From: Chrysoperla carnea
Lineage: Eukaryota > Arthropoda > Insecta > Neuroptera > Chrysopidae
Length of the DNA stretch: 64,000 nt
Assembly (NCBI RefSeq): GCF_905475395.1
Contig: NC_058340.1
Span: 75,866,181-75,930,180, forward strand
Direction: 5' to 3'
Every line of letters starts with the position of its first letter. Positions within the stretch are counted from its first letter, which is position 1. The position numbers and the translations under genes are program-made. Of this stretch, positions 1 to 12,945 are shown one piece after another. The notes beneath the pieces are model-generated. The model was not told the DNA's origin, did not search any database, and saw only the letters and a program-made list of their open reading frames with translations.

Positions 1-1008
1 TTTAATATTTATATTTGTAAATAAATATTTTTATATTGACATTTATAAATACTGCTGCATACTTTTTAAATAAATGGATACTAGTATTATAGCTTATTGG
101 CTACTTTAACTTGGCTGCGAATAGACCATGAGTCCATAATGTTGCGAAATTTCTATGGTTTTTTTTATTTCCCTCTTGCCAATTGTTTGGCAATCCATAG
201 TCGCATGGTTAGAAATTTGCTTATACATTCTGTACGTCAAATATTTTACGCGTTAAATATGGTATTTAGGAGAGAAAATATTAAAGCAGAGACATAATCT
301 AAATAATTCAATTCATTTTAACTAGTTTCACCAAATTAATATCACAAGCTTTTTCAATTTATTGAGTACGACTTATGTTAAACCAACCAAAATACACGAA
401 AAGGGCAGCCTTTACTTTCGTGATTTGAAAAATTCAAAATTTGAAATCGAAAATGGATAAAATTTTATGCAGAGAGAAAAAGTTTCAACCACATATTCCA
501 TTTGAAAAATAAAAGTTAATTATATTTTATATCAAGCGTGAGCAAAATGCTCATAACACGAGTGCTGACGAGTTAAAACTTCAATTATGAACTCATGGTC
601 TTGCAAATGCATATAATTGAATTGATTTGCTTACAGCAATAAACATTTGATTTTAAATGAGTAATTTGCATCAAATGAATCAACTTCATTCATTTTTACA
701 GTATATTGATTTATTCTATTGATTAATATAATTAGTTAGTATATTATTGATTATTAGTAATAAGAGTATTAATATAAAGAGCGGGATTTTGTTTAAAAGA
801 CTTCTTACTCTCATATATTCATATTATTTATTAATTTATTTATTATTGATTGCAATTTTATAAATGGCAACATTCAATTTATATTGATTCGATTTAAAAG
901 CAAATTTATTTATTTATTTTGAAGGTTAGTTTTCTTATAAGATTATTCATTTCAATAAATTTATCAAATAATTTTACTAACTTGTAGTGACTTTAGTGCA
1001 AGGTTCTT
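1..1008. other. AT-rich spacer, no gene seen
   Basis: No reading frame here has coding character. The stretch is A+T-rich with scattered short A and T runs. One 66-codon open frame (97-297) shows no recognisable motif. Confidence 0.6.
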
Positions 1009-1356
1009 AAAAAACAAGTGTAAACAAACAATTGACTGAGTTAATTGTTGAAATACCATGCATAGACAGTGTTGATTACTCTGTCACATTACACATACAT
1101 ACATGTCACACATACACAACTGATATTCCCATATAAAACATACTGTACGTTTACGAAAAAATGTTTCACACAAAAGTTGTTTATGTTTTTTTATAAGAAA
1201 CATTTTTACATTTAAACTTCTGTTACATTTAAACTTTTGGACTAATTAGGTGATTTATGAACACCTGTACCAAAATTTTGTTGGTAGCATCAATATTTTT
1301 AAGCGTTGGGACTAAACTTAATATACTATGTATATTACATATATACATGGTATAAA
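1009..1356 (-). repeat. P-family repeat, partial copy
   Basis: Matches one half of the large palindrome at the right end of the window. It shares the word AATTGACTGAGTTAATTGTT (1030-1049), the AAAAGTTGTTTATGTTTTTTT stretch, the AAATTTTGTTGGTAGCATCAATATTTTTAAGCG region (about 1275-1305) and a terminal stretch of TATATTACATATATACATGG type (1330-1350). The P family recurs at 3778, 30290, 37240, 48192, 60660 and 62945. No coding capacity was seen, so it is most likely non-autonomous. Confidence 0.7.
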
Positions 1357-1849
1357 AACACATCATTACTAATGAAATTACTTGATCATATTATAATTCG
1401 ATGTAAGAATCAGATTAATTTCCCAATTTTCTGAATTATTTCTCCATTTCCCAGAACTTTGAGGTAGTAGCCCCAATGATATATGCATGAATGTGTCGTA
1501 AATGGTCACCCGTTTAAGGAAAATATTCTATAGGAGAGTTTAGAACAATTTATGGTAGATATATTTCTACGATATTAGGTCCAGTTGCTACGAAATTCAT
1601 GAAGAAAGTTTGTGGATCAGCCTTTAATTTTCCACGAACTCTCTTTCTGAATTTTTTTTTTTGAGCCAGGTACTGACCAGATATCATTTCTATAGTTAAT
1701 GTCTGCGAAAAACACATTTCAGAAAGTAAATTTTTAATATATTTTAACGTTCTTATCCATAAATAATACCATTTTCCAATCTTAAAATATCCTCTTCCAA
1801 CTTTAAAAAAAAAAAGAAATCAACTGATAAAACACCTTATATGGTTATT
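1357..1849. other. Spacer, nothing recognised
   Basis: AT-rich, with no supported gene. Confidence 0.5.
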
Positions 1850-1995
1850 ACAGGATTTGTTTTTGGTGGAAGCGCAAATAAGTGTATTTAGTAGATCTAT
1901 TTGTAACATAAAAAAAATGTTCACTGCGTTTCCACCATAACAAATAAAAATACGATCTGAACAAGATTTGAATGTTTTCCCATTTGCGTGGTAAA
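1850..1995. repeat. S-family short element, copy 1
   Basis: A block of about 146 bp that recurs nearly base for base at 14551-14698, with about four or five differences. It contains TTTGGTGGAAGCGCAAAT near the left end and GCGTTTCCACCATAACAAA in the middle. These form an imperfect inverted repeat around the GGTGGAAGCG / CGTTTCCACC core. It has no reading frame of note. The size and dyad suggest a MITE-like or otherwise non-autonomous element. Confidence 0.75.
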
Positions 1996-3777
1996 GTATT
2001 GACAATGAAAAAGCAAAGACAGTGTAACAGCTGGCAGCTTATAGGGTTTTAAAAAGAACAAATGGAGTTTTTTTTTTTGAAATCTGAGTTTTCTGACAGC
2101 AAGACTGCGACCACTCACGCCTTGAGGGATAAAATTCAGATATTTATCCCCACTATTTAGCTGCATTTGTGGAAAATGGTGAAGGAAAATTTCGCCATTA
2201 AGCTCTTAGATCTGCAAACTTTATGTATTAATAAAAAATTTAGAACTTTTAATTAAAAAACTGTATTTTCTATCAATATTACATCTTGCGTGAATTATGG
2301 AATACCTTTATTAAGAAATAATTTTTATGAATTAAAATTTATTTATTTATTTTAAGATTTAGAAGTTAAAAACCAAGGCCCTATCTATCTAACAGTGGCT
2401 GCTGCTTGCTATGTGTAATAAATAAACAGTACAACTGTATTAAAAAAAAAAAACGTTAAATTAAACATATATCTCTATACTTGTTAAATTTTACTGTAAA
2501 CATAATAAATATACACAACAAAAACTAAGAGACGCAATGGTAATGTAGATATTCAAACTTACCTACTACCAAACCAACACAAATAAATAATATTTAACAT
2601 GGTACCTGTAAAATCATATCCATATCCATGTACAACCATTGAATTGAATATGGAATTATATTATATTTGACAAATATATATAAATATAATAAAACAGACA
2701 TTTATACTATAAATATTTGTATGAAACATGTTGAAAAATTAATAGTATAATTATGTGATGATAATTTGTTTTTATTCACACAAAATTTCAAAATATATCG
2801 TTTTTTGAGATTTCTCTATAAGAGTAATGTATTTTAAATCGATTTTCAATCGAGTTTTTCTTAAAAGTTTGCATGGATACCTATATATTGACTTTTTAAC
2901 CACTTATTCTTTGATTAAAAGTCCATCTATAAACAAATTCTTAGCATTTTTTTTTTTCGCCCATTCGCCTTAGTAAAAGCAGTAGCCGCTCTCAGGTGCT
3001 AGCGATACTTTAGGGGTACAGAAATTTAAGTATCTTTCATACGACATAACGAATAGCTGAGAAACCTTCGAATTTATCATCCATTAATCATAGTACATAG
3101 GATATTTAGGATAATTTTACATATTGTAGATATGTATGTAATAAAAAGAGATAAGAATATATTATTCATTTAGTGTGAACTATTAAATATTCAACAATCC
3201 TTGTTATTGGCTTCATCAAATAAAATACATTACTTTATTTAATATTTGTTAAGTCACTACAATACAATCATAATATCACTACCTAGCACTTACTAAGTCA
3301 CTACTTGGACAAGGAGCTATCTAGCTGGTGAACCAAAACAAAGAGGGGTGAGGCTGCTTTAATAACAAATATTTATTATTTACATACCAAAAAAAGTAAT
3401 TTATATATTTATGTTTATTACTATCTCTTTTTAATAAAAATTTTATGAATATCCTTATCTTTATTTTTTAAAAAATGTTACTTAGAGGTCTTAAGTCAGT
3501 TCTAAGTGATATTTCTAATTCATGGATGAGTTAGGAAATGAAATATAAATTTTAAAAAAATTTTAATATTTACATTTGTTATAATCACTTTTTATTATGT
3601 ATATATATATATACCTTATTTAGGTAGTAAATCTCGGGGCACAGGTACTATTTTGTAGTTTTTACATGGAAGAAGAGTGAGGAAAAACTATGTTAGACAT
3701 ACCATAATTCTGAGCATGATAAGATGCTAGCTAACTAAGTTTATTGCATTGATAATTGGGAATCTTCATGCATTTTT
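1996..3777. other. Spacer, no gene supported
   Basis: AT-rich. A more GC-balanced patch at 2370-2452 runs into an A-run and could be an old retro-inserted 3' end, but no family was recognised. A patch at 2961-3030 is less AT-rich and has stops in all frames that I read. Confidence 0.5.
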
Positions 3778-4100
3778 ATATCCTGTATACTTATATGTAA
3801 AACATATCAAAGTATAATAATTTTAGTCTCAAGTTTGCAAAGCTTAAAAATATTGATGCTTCGAACAAAGTTTTGATAGAGATATTCTTAAAATCACCTA
3901 GTTAGTCTATTTCCGGTTGTACGTTCGCCGATACGATAACTAAAAGAAATATCAAAATGAAATATTTATAGCGTACTCAGAACGTAAAAAGGGAGTTTGA
4001 GATCGTAAGCCCTTAGAGATAGAACAATAGTTTATAAAAAAATTAACAACTTTTGTTTGAAACATTTTTCCGTACACTATCTATTTACCAAGGGGGCGCA
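3778..4100 (+). repeat. P-family repeat, diverged partial copy
   Basis: Opposite orientation to the copy at 1009. In order it shows a terminal ATACTTATATGTAAAACAT stretch, TTAAAAATATTGATGCTTCG, TTTCCGGTTGT, GATACGATAACTAAAAG, the GCGTACTCAGAACGTAAAAA block, and AACAACTTTTGTTTGAAAC. This is the block order of the terminal palindrome at 62945-63330, with many substitutions. Confidence 0.65.
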
Positions 4101-7100
4101 AATTAGAACAAAATTACGTTTATTAATTTAAAAAATTCCATTTGGTGTCTAAAATTACAGATTTATGGAAATAAATTTTTTCAAAACTATAGAAGATAGA
4201 TAGCTTCAACAAGTGGAGATAATACTTCGACTGGCACTGACATTCAACACTTTCTATACAGGGTATTTAAACAATTTACTTAGCCAATTGATTGTTTTTT
4301 TTTCCGCTCTAATAAGAGCTTTTTCATGCGTAGTAGCAAACAGCAGAGAAAAATTATTTTTCGAATAACTATAAAATCAAAATATAAACCATCATAGATT
4401 TGTTTGTATCTCTTTCTAGCAAAACAGAACTTAACATACGAGATATTATTACGCAAACATAGTATATGCCATCATGTAGAATGTTTGGTCTCTCTGTCTA
4501 ATTAGTAGCTTAAAATGCTTATATCACATCCGTATTTTTTGACTGATTTTAATTTCACTTTTTGTGAATTTTAGTTAAAAGGACATTTTGAAAACAAATA
4601 ATCATTTGCTCTTATATCAGTGATCCACTTAACTAAAAATTCTTGGCCATGTTAGAATCTCTTAGTGTTAAATGTTTATCTATTTAGTGTAAGCACTTTT
4701 TTTGAATGCCCTAAAAAAACACTTTTTATATTAAAAAAAGTGATATTTTGAAGTGTTACAGATACACTTGTGGATGTTATATCTTATAAAGGGAGTGATT
4801 TTTATTAATGTATCATCATGGTTATATCATACAATGATTGAATTGGAGTACCTTTTTAATAATGGTTTCAAAACCCATCCCAACATAATTCAAGCAGGTG
4901 ATGGTTGGTTAATATACATCTTATCTATCAATGATTACTCTATTTTTTTTTTTAACTATCTATCAAAAGTAATAAAAAATATAATAAAAATGGGGTCTTT
5001 TTAAATTAGTTCCATTTTTGTTATATTTTGGATTCAATAATTATCTTTTAAATGTATTGATGAAGAATTAGTTAAGGAAATAATAAGATCTGATTGGGAA
5101 TCCAATCGATTTTTAGTCAATTTTTTTACGAATACAAGATTTTCCGTTTTCTGTAAGATTTTCCATGCAAAAACAAATATCTTACTGTCTATATAGAATG
5201 TAATAAATTTTACGTAGATAAATTAAATTACAAGAAAATTTTATGTTGTCATAATAAATATCCTGATCAAACCAAATATAGGTAATGTACGCGTATATTG
5301 GGTTGACAACTAAATCAAAAGTATATCTTTTTTAAACTAATATTACAATTAATTCATACAGTAAAAAATTATAGATATAGTTTTAAAATTAAATTCCTTA
5401 AGGAATAAAAAAAAATATTTGACTTCTAAAATAAATACCTTAAATTTTTAGAAAAATATCGAGTAAATAAAAAAGTAACCGATACATTACTTTAGATACT
5501 ATACGAAAGGAATATAGTTTCTACCGAGTGCTCACGACATATCTCGTTTTTTTCTGAAGACACGAAAGTATATGAATCTAAAAGAAATCATTTTTGTCTT
5601 GTACCTTGTTTGGCTACATAGTTATGATAATCGATATATTCGGTATGATATCGAATGAAATGTACTGGATTTAAAATTTCTTATTTCTAAAATTGTTTAA
5701 AGTTTAATTTTAGGTAAATCAATAAATAGTAAACCAGTCAGATGGCAAATACATTTTTTTTTTATTTCAACATTTTTTAATGGTTTCCAATTATTTTAGT
5801 TAACTTACAACCAAATTATTAAATCAATATATCAGATATTTTTTTAGAATCAAATGATTAATTGCCACAAAATTGATCAATTTTCCATCTGGTTTTTTTA
5901 TTTTAAGTTTATTTCTATATTTTTTAAATATATAATTTTATTTAATTTTAAAATATTTATTATAAATATGATTATTTATAGTCGAGGTTCAACTGTAAAT
6001 AATAACAATAAATAATAATACAATAATAATAATTATAAAAATTTAATTATTTATGTAAAATGAGCAGTGAAAGTGTCATTAAATGGAATGATTTAAATCA
6101 CATATAAATAAATATAATAAATTATTTATTATTTATTGTTTTATCAGATTTATTTTTAAAAAAAATATACATTCCATAATTATTACAAATTTTAATAAAA
6201 TTAGTTTGATTTGCAAACAAATACTTGAGATCTGATCATTTTATACAAAAAGTCAAAAATCTTTTATTAGGAAAAAATAATTTATGCAAACTTTTTTTAA
6301 AATAAAATTAAAAAATCATAAAAGTAAAAAAGTAAATCGATAACTAAAAATTTAAACAATATGTATATCATATAATTATGGTGTAGGCGCCGAGAAATCC
6401 AATTTCTACTATAAATGGATATGTTTAATTCATTTAACTGCGCTTCCACCACAATAATCTTATTTCTGTGACAAAATTGAAATATTTACAGTCTAAGAGA
6501 TGATCGATAAAGTAACCCATCAGATAACCACCTGAGACATATTTTTTTATGCAATTTTATCTATTTATAAACACACTTAAGATAGCTTATCGAAAAGTAT
6601 TCTTGGCTAGATCTATCGAAAAGTATGCTTGGCTATTTCTAATTAAATTAATTTTCATCAAGTTTTTCCATAAACTGTTTTTTTCAGGCAAGCGCTTGTA
6701 TCGTTCCTTTTGTAATTAAATTATTTTTCTTCTGATAACAATTTCGATTGGTTAACAATCGTTGTAACTACCTATACTGACTTACCTGTTCATACGTTAT
6801 GAACAGATCTACAACGATCTGTTAACCTTTCGAAATTTGTATCAGAAGGCAGATAATTATGAAAATAATGAGTTGATGAGTCTGAAAAAAACCGCTCATG
6901 GAAAAAATTGATTAAAATTAATTTAATTAAAAATAACCATAAACAATCTTCGAGAGTCAAGCTAAACTTTTCTAGAAAAATCACAGCTTTCTCGCTTGTT
7001 GATGAATGATCTAAGAATATCTTCGGAATAAATTATTGACGTTTCAAATAAATCATATTACAATTACCGTAACTATAGTAACTAGAATACCTATGATACA

Positions 7101-7755
7101 AAAATTACTTGTTTTAAAAAAAAAAAATTTTAACATGTTTTTATGAAACGTATCCAAATTACATTTTAATGACTTAATTCTTTTTAAAAAATATATATAT
7201 AAATATAATTTTGTAGTCAGTGTTGTTGATTTTCCAAATTATTAACTTTTTAAATAATAAAAAAATACCTTTAAATAAAGTTAAAAATGTCTTCTTTTAC
7301 CAAGAATTAAGTAAAAAAGAGAATTGAATGAAGCAGCTAAAAGTTAGCTTTAAAAATATAAAATAATTTATTTAAAACAGGTTGTTTATTTTTAAAATAT
7401 TTATTTTGTGTATAAAATATTGACTTTACTAATTATGTCTAAGCTAAACTTAATAATATTTGTGTTAAATAATAATTAGGTGTTAAGTCAAATCAATATA
7501 ATAACTAACATTACTAAGTAACTAAAGCTACTTAGTGTGTAAAATTTACTTTACTTAAACTTCATATTAATTATTATTTTTGCCCTTTAACCATAATTTC
7601 ACTTTAACACGTCGTTTTTAAAACTAATTTTTAATTCTATTAAAATTATTTTTATCAATAAATATATATTTTAATTAGTTTTACAAATATGTTTATCGCC
7701 ATCGAATGATTTTAAAATATTTGAAACAATCAAACAAGTTAGACTATACACTATA
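4101..7755. other. AT-rich spacer, no gene supported
   Basis: Very AT-rich. Small open frames (4753-5004 plus, 6790-6984 minus) show no motif, no codon bias and no splice context. The word GCGCTTCCACCAC at 6441 is an isolated match to the core of the S element. Confidence 0.5.
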
Positions 7756-8242
7756 ATGAAACTAAACTTCCATGATTCTTTTTGGCTGCTTTTTTGGGAG
7801 AATGATAAGGATAAGTTTGATTATAAAGAACTTCGAAATTTTACCTTAAGAATGACAATTCTCGTGTTTTTCGACTATTTTTTGTCTGGTGCGATTTTAT
7901 ATGTGACTGACACTACATTTGAGATTGAGAATGCTTTTTTTGCTTCATATTATATATACTATTATGTTAACGGTTTTAGTTTTATGGTTGATTCTACATT
8001 TATCCCTCTGTAATCAAAATTATGCTCATAAAACTTTAAAATATATGATTTATTTAACAAAATGCAAATGTAACTGACATGCAAAATGGAGTCGTTTCAA
8101 GAGTGCTTATATACTTTGAATATCTTCCTCTAATCAGGATTTATGATTTTAAATTTGAGGCCAAATTACATTTAAAAAAAATATCGGAAAATGATAATAT
8201 AAAGTATCTTAGTATTTTAGAATCAAATTTATTAGAAAAATA
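7756..8242 (+). pseudogene. Possible insect chemoreceptor (gustatory-receptor-like) fragment
   Basis: An 85-codon frame (7756-8013) begins with ATG and a charged stretch. It then has two aromatic-rich hydrophobic segments that look membrane-spanning (around residues 32-50 and 62-80), ending FMVDSTFIPL. After a stop and about 120 bp, another frame (about 8130-8240) reads as a charged helix containing NDNIKYLSILESNLLEK. The order of two helices, then a polar loop with a motif of 'N-x-K-x-L-x-x-L' kind, resembles the middle of insect gustatory receptors. The frame is broken, so this is a fragment or an unspliced relic. This is inference by pattern only, with no diagnostic C-terminal motif seen. 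Confidence 0.3.
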
Positions 8243-9418
8243 AATAGTGACTGACACTACCGTCACTTTGGATTACAAAATAGTTGTATTTTGAGTTTTA
8301 TTTTAAAAGAAACTTTAATATTATAGGACACAAGAATAAATCAGCATTTTTCCCAATTTCTCTGCCATAAGATATAACATATTCTTGTGAATAATATATT
8401 TAATGGTGGAAGCGACGGGCAAATCGAATATAATAATGAAAAAACTGGGTATACAAAATATCAAAAATATACTGAGATTAAATTCATCTTTCAACTTTCT
8501 GGTTTATCTCTCGTCTTCCCGGAGTTTTCAAGTGTCAACTTTATCAATATATTTAAATATGAAGGGGCAGAAAACTTTGCTAAAATCTTTTAATGATCTA
8601 AATCCGCCTCTTAATATTAAATATTTTTTTTAGTTTTAGTACATCTAACATGTTTTTTGAAAGTATAATTTTAAATTTGCTATGTCATTCATAATAATGC
8701 CCAGCGACGGTAAATTTAATACTTAAATTCCACCTTACAAAAACAAAAACCAGACATTCAAAAACATAAAACCTTTTTGTAAGTGATAGAATTCATTTTT
8801 ACCAGCGATTTAGAGTATTATCTTGCTAAAAAATAAGGCTGTTGGCAAAGATAAAAATTTTAAGTTGCACATGATTAACTAATATTATATAACGGAACGG
8901 CGATTTTAGCAGGAAAAAATCAGCTATTTTGAATACTCAAAATAGAGACTGTTTTTTATACAGAAAGCGTAATTTCCTCCGAGCATAGCTATTTTTTGTC
9001 TGATTGTGCGACGAAAAGGAGTGGTCATGTGTTTTATCAGGCTATATAAATGTATGTTTGTTTCTTTGGGGCACGCGTGGGCCGATTTTTGATGATTCTT
9101 ACGTCAATCGATTTGTCTTAATCTTGCAAGTGTCAATGAAGGCATGGAAAAAAAAGTCCAGTAGATTTTAACAGTTAACGGGACACATTAAAATCCTTCC
9201 AATAATGGGAAATTTGACTGCTAAAGTAGTTATGTCACTACCGGACTTGTTCTATTCTTTTCAGTTCAAAGAAGTAGTCGGCTTTTTTCATTTTTTTTTT
9301 TTAACTTATCTTTTTAGACCCTTGCATTATGCAACACCTACGATCATATAAAATTTAGTAGTCCGCATAGAATTCTACCGTCCCCCTCTTTTTGGAGTAT
9401 TCAAAAGGCTAGACCATA
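8243..9418. other. Spacer upstream of the 9450 exon, probably its intron
   Basis: No further coding exon for the minus-strand gene was found here. Overlapping frames at 8387-8633 contain the S-family core word TGGTGGAAGCG (8404) and look like repeat. If the exon at 9450-9760 is real, this stretch is intronic. Confidence 0.4.
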
Positions 9419-9449
9419 TCAGTCATTCGAAAAAAATGCATAAACATAC

Positions 9450-9760
9450 CCATGAGCCGATGTAACATGATGGAACGCTGCCGCAGCCGCTGTACTTTGC
9501 ACTCGCGGATCCCACACATAACGTCCCTCATGTGTCCGTTGATCTACCGGTAATGGAGCATGATGGAACGCGGCAAATGCCGATGGTGGCGTGCCATTTG
9601 GCACGACGGGTGTACTCCCTGGTGTACCCGCGTGTGGCACCGCAGCATTTGGAAAATGTAACGATGGTAATGTACCCGTCGTTGCACCAGGATAATGCAG
9701 TTGTCCCAGGTGATGATGTGGATGATGTCGATCACTAAACACAATCTCTTTTTCTGGCAT
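9450..9760 (-). CDS. First coding exon of an unidentified His/Ala/Pro-rich protein
   Basis: ATG at 9760-9758 (minus strand, A at -3) opens about 104 codons rich in His, Pro, Ala and Thr, with local G+C far above the surroundings. The product starts MPEKEIVFSDRHHPHHHLGQ. It contains LPVDQRTHEGRYVWDP around residues 70-85, followed by an Ala run and a final AHG. A consensus donor (G|GTATGT, exon end at 9450) lies just before the frame turns into low-complexity sequence and a stop at 9419, so the coding exon most likely ends at 9450. Upstream sequence on this strand looks like an insect 5' UTR. Low-complexity His/Ala-rich N-termini are common in nuclear regulators, but I do not recognise this protein and found no further exon, so function is open. 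The gene would continue toward position 1. Confidence 0.6.
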
Positions 9761-9875
9761 TTTATTTTTCCCGTTTCTTCAAAAAGCACACTTTGTCACT
9801 TCATATTTTGCACACTCTTATTTTTTTGCACTTTACAATTTTTTCACACAAACTTTTTGCTCAATTTTTGAGCCA

Positions 9876-9912
9876 CCGTAATCTGTTTAACGAATAACTT
9901 CATATTTATATA
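9876..9912 (-). promoter_or_regulatory. Candidate TATA promoter of the 9450-9760 exon
   Basis: On the minus strand TATATAAAT lies at 9912-9904. About 28 bases downstream is AAACAGATT (A at 9884), an initiator-like site. That would give a 5' UTR of about 124 nt (9884-9761), A-rich with no ATG except one out-of-frame ATGAAG near 9800. Core promoter words are common by chance in AT-rich DNA, so this is tentative. Confidence 0.4.
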
Positions 9913-10630
9913 ATTATGGGATATTAACGACACACTCCTCTCTCTAAAGTTTAGTAAATCTGGAAAGAAAACTTCATCGCACTCTAAAAGAAATCAAAAT
10001 AATAAACTCTGGCCGTAATAGCGTTGTCAGAAGTGTCTCTCGTCTGATGAGTTGACACAAAAATTAATTTAGTTATTTGGTAAACACAATAATTATGTTC
10101 TAAAATTCTCACATGTGTAGACCATACGAATACGAATGGAATGGTAACCAACTAAAAAGTTGGTGGAAGTGGTGCTATGTGTATGCGTTCAACTAGTTGA
10201 CAGGCCTCAGTTTACAACTCAACTATAAGTTTGTGTGTTGTATAAAGTACGAGGATGTGAAGGGAGGTGAAGTGGGACATGTTACTCAGTACAATATTAT
10301 TATATTATTATACATTATACATACTGACTGAGCCCAGCCCTTATGTTAGACAAGGATCAAACTGTCTCGCTCACATAACTCATTCTTTTCATATACATAA
10401 GAAGATCTCTTACTTTTGTATTCAACATGCTTTAGAATACAGTGGCGTTACAAATATTTTCATTTCTTCGTTTTTCCTGGGTGACAAATTTTCATCATTT
10501 TTTTTGGAAATGTAATCTTATTTACCGTCAATCACTGTTTTCGTGCAGAATTTCTGTAATTAATCATAACAGTACCTGGATGACCGAGCTCCATGCAAAT
10601 ATCAATTTGAATGTCCCGGTAATGTACTTT
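9913..10630. other. Upstream region of the minus-strand exon
   Basis: Less AT-rich than its surroundings around 9990-10260. No coding exon was recognised. Enhancer or promoter-proximal function is possible but not shown by any specific motif. Confidence 0.35.
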
Positions 10631-10842
10631 ATTTCGTTAACTACCATATACACCAATAGATGTCAGGAAGAGTCTTATTTTGCAGTGTATGTTTCAGTTT
10701 GTCCCGAAAACACGGATAAAACGTGGTTTTTTAAAAATGAAACCTAGCTAGATCGACTTTTCGCCCCAAAAAATCCCTGCATACTCATTTTCATGAAAAT
10801 CGTTGGAGCCATTTCCGAGATCGTTGATCGTTGATCGAACTC
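10631..10842 (+). repeat. Q-family repeat, copy 1
   Basis: Shares with 34137-34330 the ordered words TTTCGTTAACTAC, CACCAATAGATGTCAGGAAG, GATAAAACG, AAAAATGAAACCTA, TTTTTCGCCCCA / TTTTCGCCCCA and CATGAAAATCGTTGGAGCC. It is 75-85% similar by eye. It ends in a short GATCGTTGATCGTTGATCG tandem. The open frame crossing it is incidental. Confidence 0.75.
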
Positions 10843-12659
10843 TAAAGAATTATTGAATATTTCAAGAGTTTCTATTTTCAACTTTTTAATAAAAATTTAC
10901 TCAAAAAATTAAAGAATGGGCCCTTGTATTATAGACATTTTGGGTACTAATATTAAAAATTCTTAAAGCCTGCTATCGTCAAGATATACACGCAACAAGA
11001 GATCAGGAAGAGAATCAAATCTGGTTTTTGCTAGGCGATTTAGAAGAAGAATTCATAGCAGTTTTATGAATGGATTTAAAATGGAGGTAAAAATAGACCG
11101 GAAAAAAATAGATCCGGAAAAAATAGACCCAGAACCTAGCCAACTCCTCTATAGTCGACAAACTCAACATTCTATTTTATCAGGTCTAATTTTTCCGATT
11201 ATCCTTATGAATTCCACAACACAGATTAGGTCGAATCTTGGAAGAATCTCTCAATTTATTACTTTAAAAAATATTACTCATTACAATTTTATAATGCTCG
11301 AGAAATTTATTCAGTAGTTCAAAGCTATCATATTTTAGCTTTAAAGGGCCAAATTACCTTCCAAAACAATCATGTTTCCTTTTCTACCAAAACTTTTTAA
11401 TTGAATTATTTATTTTAAGGGTTCATAATTTAAAATATAAAATCACTTAGCCATTTAAGAATTTGAAGAAGAAATAAATAAATTTGATAAAGATAATTAG
11501 TTTTTTTTTTTTTATGGAAGGTAAAGAAACGAATCTCCAAAGATTAAGTAATAATATAAAATTATAGATTGAGTACCTCAAAAAATAAACATATTACCTA
11601 CAATAATATAGTTAATAATAATAAAAGAATAAAACCGCCTATGTAAATTAAACTGGGATAACTTAATCTAGCGGAAACAATGTACGACAAAGAAACAATA
11701 TAATTATGGCTAGTTTTGTTTCTTTGGATGTTGATAAACACATTAAAAACATAAGGCAATCAATAATTCATCATCATACACCCATAATTTTATTTTAGTT
11801 TGAGTTTAGTTGGCTGACTGACTGTTAGTTATAGAAGAGAGGGCCAAGCATAGATACCTGTGGTACTCCTTACTTATAATACAACACAACAGTGAGACGG
11901 AAATCAATGGATATATTTGTGTACACGATCCATAGATGATGAAGAGAATGAACTTGTAAAAGAATTTCAAAAATCAAAATGTTAACGTAATGCGCATGCG
12001 TTACAACCGTGTACAGGACAACAACAAAAGCATTCAAAATACTTAAGCTAATACTTACTTTGGTTCTTTTTTTTTATTATTATTATAAGAAGAATGATAT
12101 TTATATTCATGTATACGTGTATGTTGGAAAGAGATGCCAAATGTTACTCAGCAGGAGTGTGGATTTGAAAACTACATCCAAATTCCTCTCTGTGTTTTGT
12201 ATAATGTTTATTTCATTCTATGTTACTTGGCATTTCTATTTAATTTTAATGTTATATTGACTTAAGTTACATCTCAATTAAGATTTTTTTAAACAATTTT
12301 CAAATTTATAAATTAGACGAGTTAAATTTTCCACTCCACTCATAAGTATAATTCTGATTATGAACTACGCGTTTTTATTTTCTTTTAAAGCATTCGCATG
12401 TTCCCGAGAACTTGTGTCAAAATTTAGGGATATTTATTGTTTCACATTCAATTTTTTAAGGTAAATTCGAGGACTGAAATAATTCCATAGTTGGTAAACC
12501 TTCGCTCTTAGATTAGAGAGACAATAAAAATTCCTTGCAGTTAGAGGTTGAAATTTGGAACTAATACAAACAAGAGGATCAAATAGAAATTCCTAAGTCT
12601 AATCGGATAGCGACAAAAGAATCAACTGCCTCGATATGACGCTTGATGAAGAAAAGTGA
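10843..12659. other. Spacer, no gene supported
   Basis: AT-rich. At 11085-11135 a unit of AAAATAGACCGGA type repeats three times imperfectly, which produces a low-complexity KIDRKKIDPEKIDPEP frame. No homology was recognised. Confidence 0.45.
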
Positions 12660-12945
12660 GGAAGAACTCCTTCTCAAATTCAGAATGATGTACGGAACAA
12701 GCTTTCATTGAACAACCAAGTCCTTAAATCAGTCTGGACTTATGGAGGACGGCTGTGGGGTTGCACAATTTAATTAAACCGGAAAATAATCCAAATATTT
12801 CAGTAAAATATGTTGTAAACGAACGTCCACATCAAAACTTCAAATCAAAACTATTAACGAAGCTTTCAAGCGGGAAGATATGCGTCATCTTCATCGGTAA
12901 AGATCTCATGTCAACGAGGAAGGTGTCCGACTCCTTGACATAAGT
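12660..12945 (+). pseudogene. Decayed jockey-like LINE RT C-terminal remnant
   Basis: A translated stretch (about 12700-12800) reads as LNNQVLKSVWTYGGRLWGC followed by a stop and then KIIQIFQ. This is the 'VWTYG-QLWG ... IQRFQ' block that follows the RT domain in jockey-clade non-LTR elements. In another frame (about 12855-12945) INEAFKREDMRHLHR and, beyond a stop, SHVNEEGVRLLD match the helical C-terminal region of the same elements. At least one stop and one frameshift separate the blocks, so the copy is long dead. Neither the RT active site nor the endonuclease was seen nearby. Confidence 0.6.

Noticed and set aside
1460-1470. TGAGGTAGTAG, identical to the first 11 bases of let-7
   Set aside because: The next bases do not follow let-7 and no hairpin partner lies nearby, so a chance match is more likely.
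9532-9789. Frames in other phases over the His-rich exon
   Set aside because: They overlap the better-supported minus-strand exon and lack splice or UTR context.
10041-10065. CTGATGAG word considered as a hammerhead ribozyme core
   Set aside because: No matching GAAA segment or stems at the needed positions.
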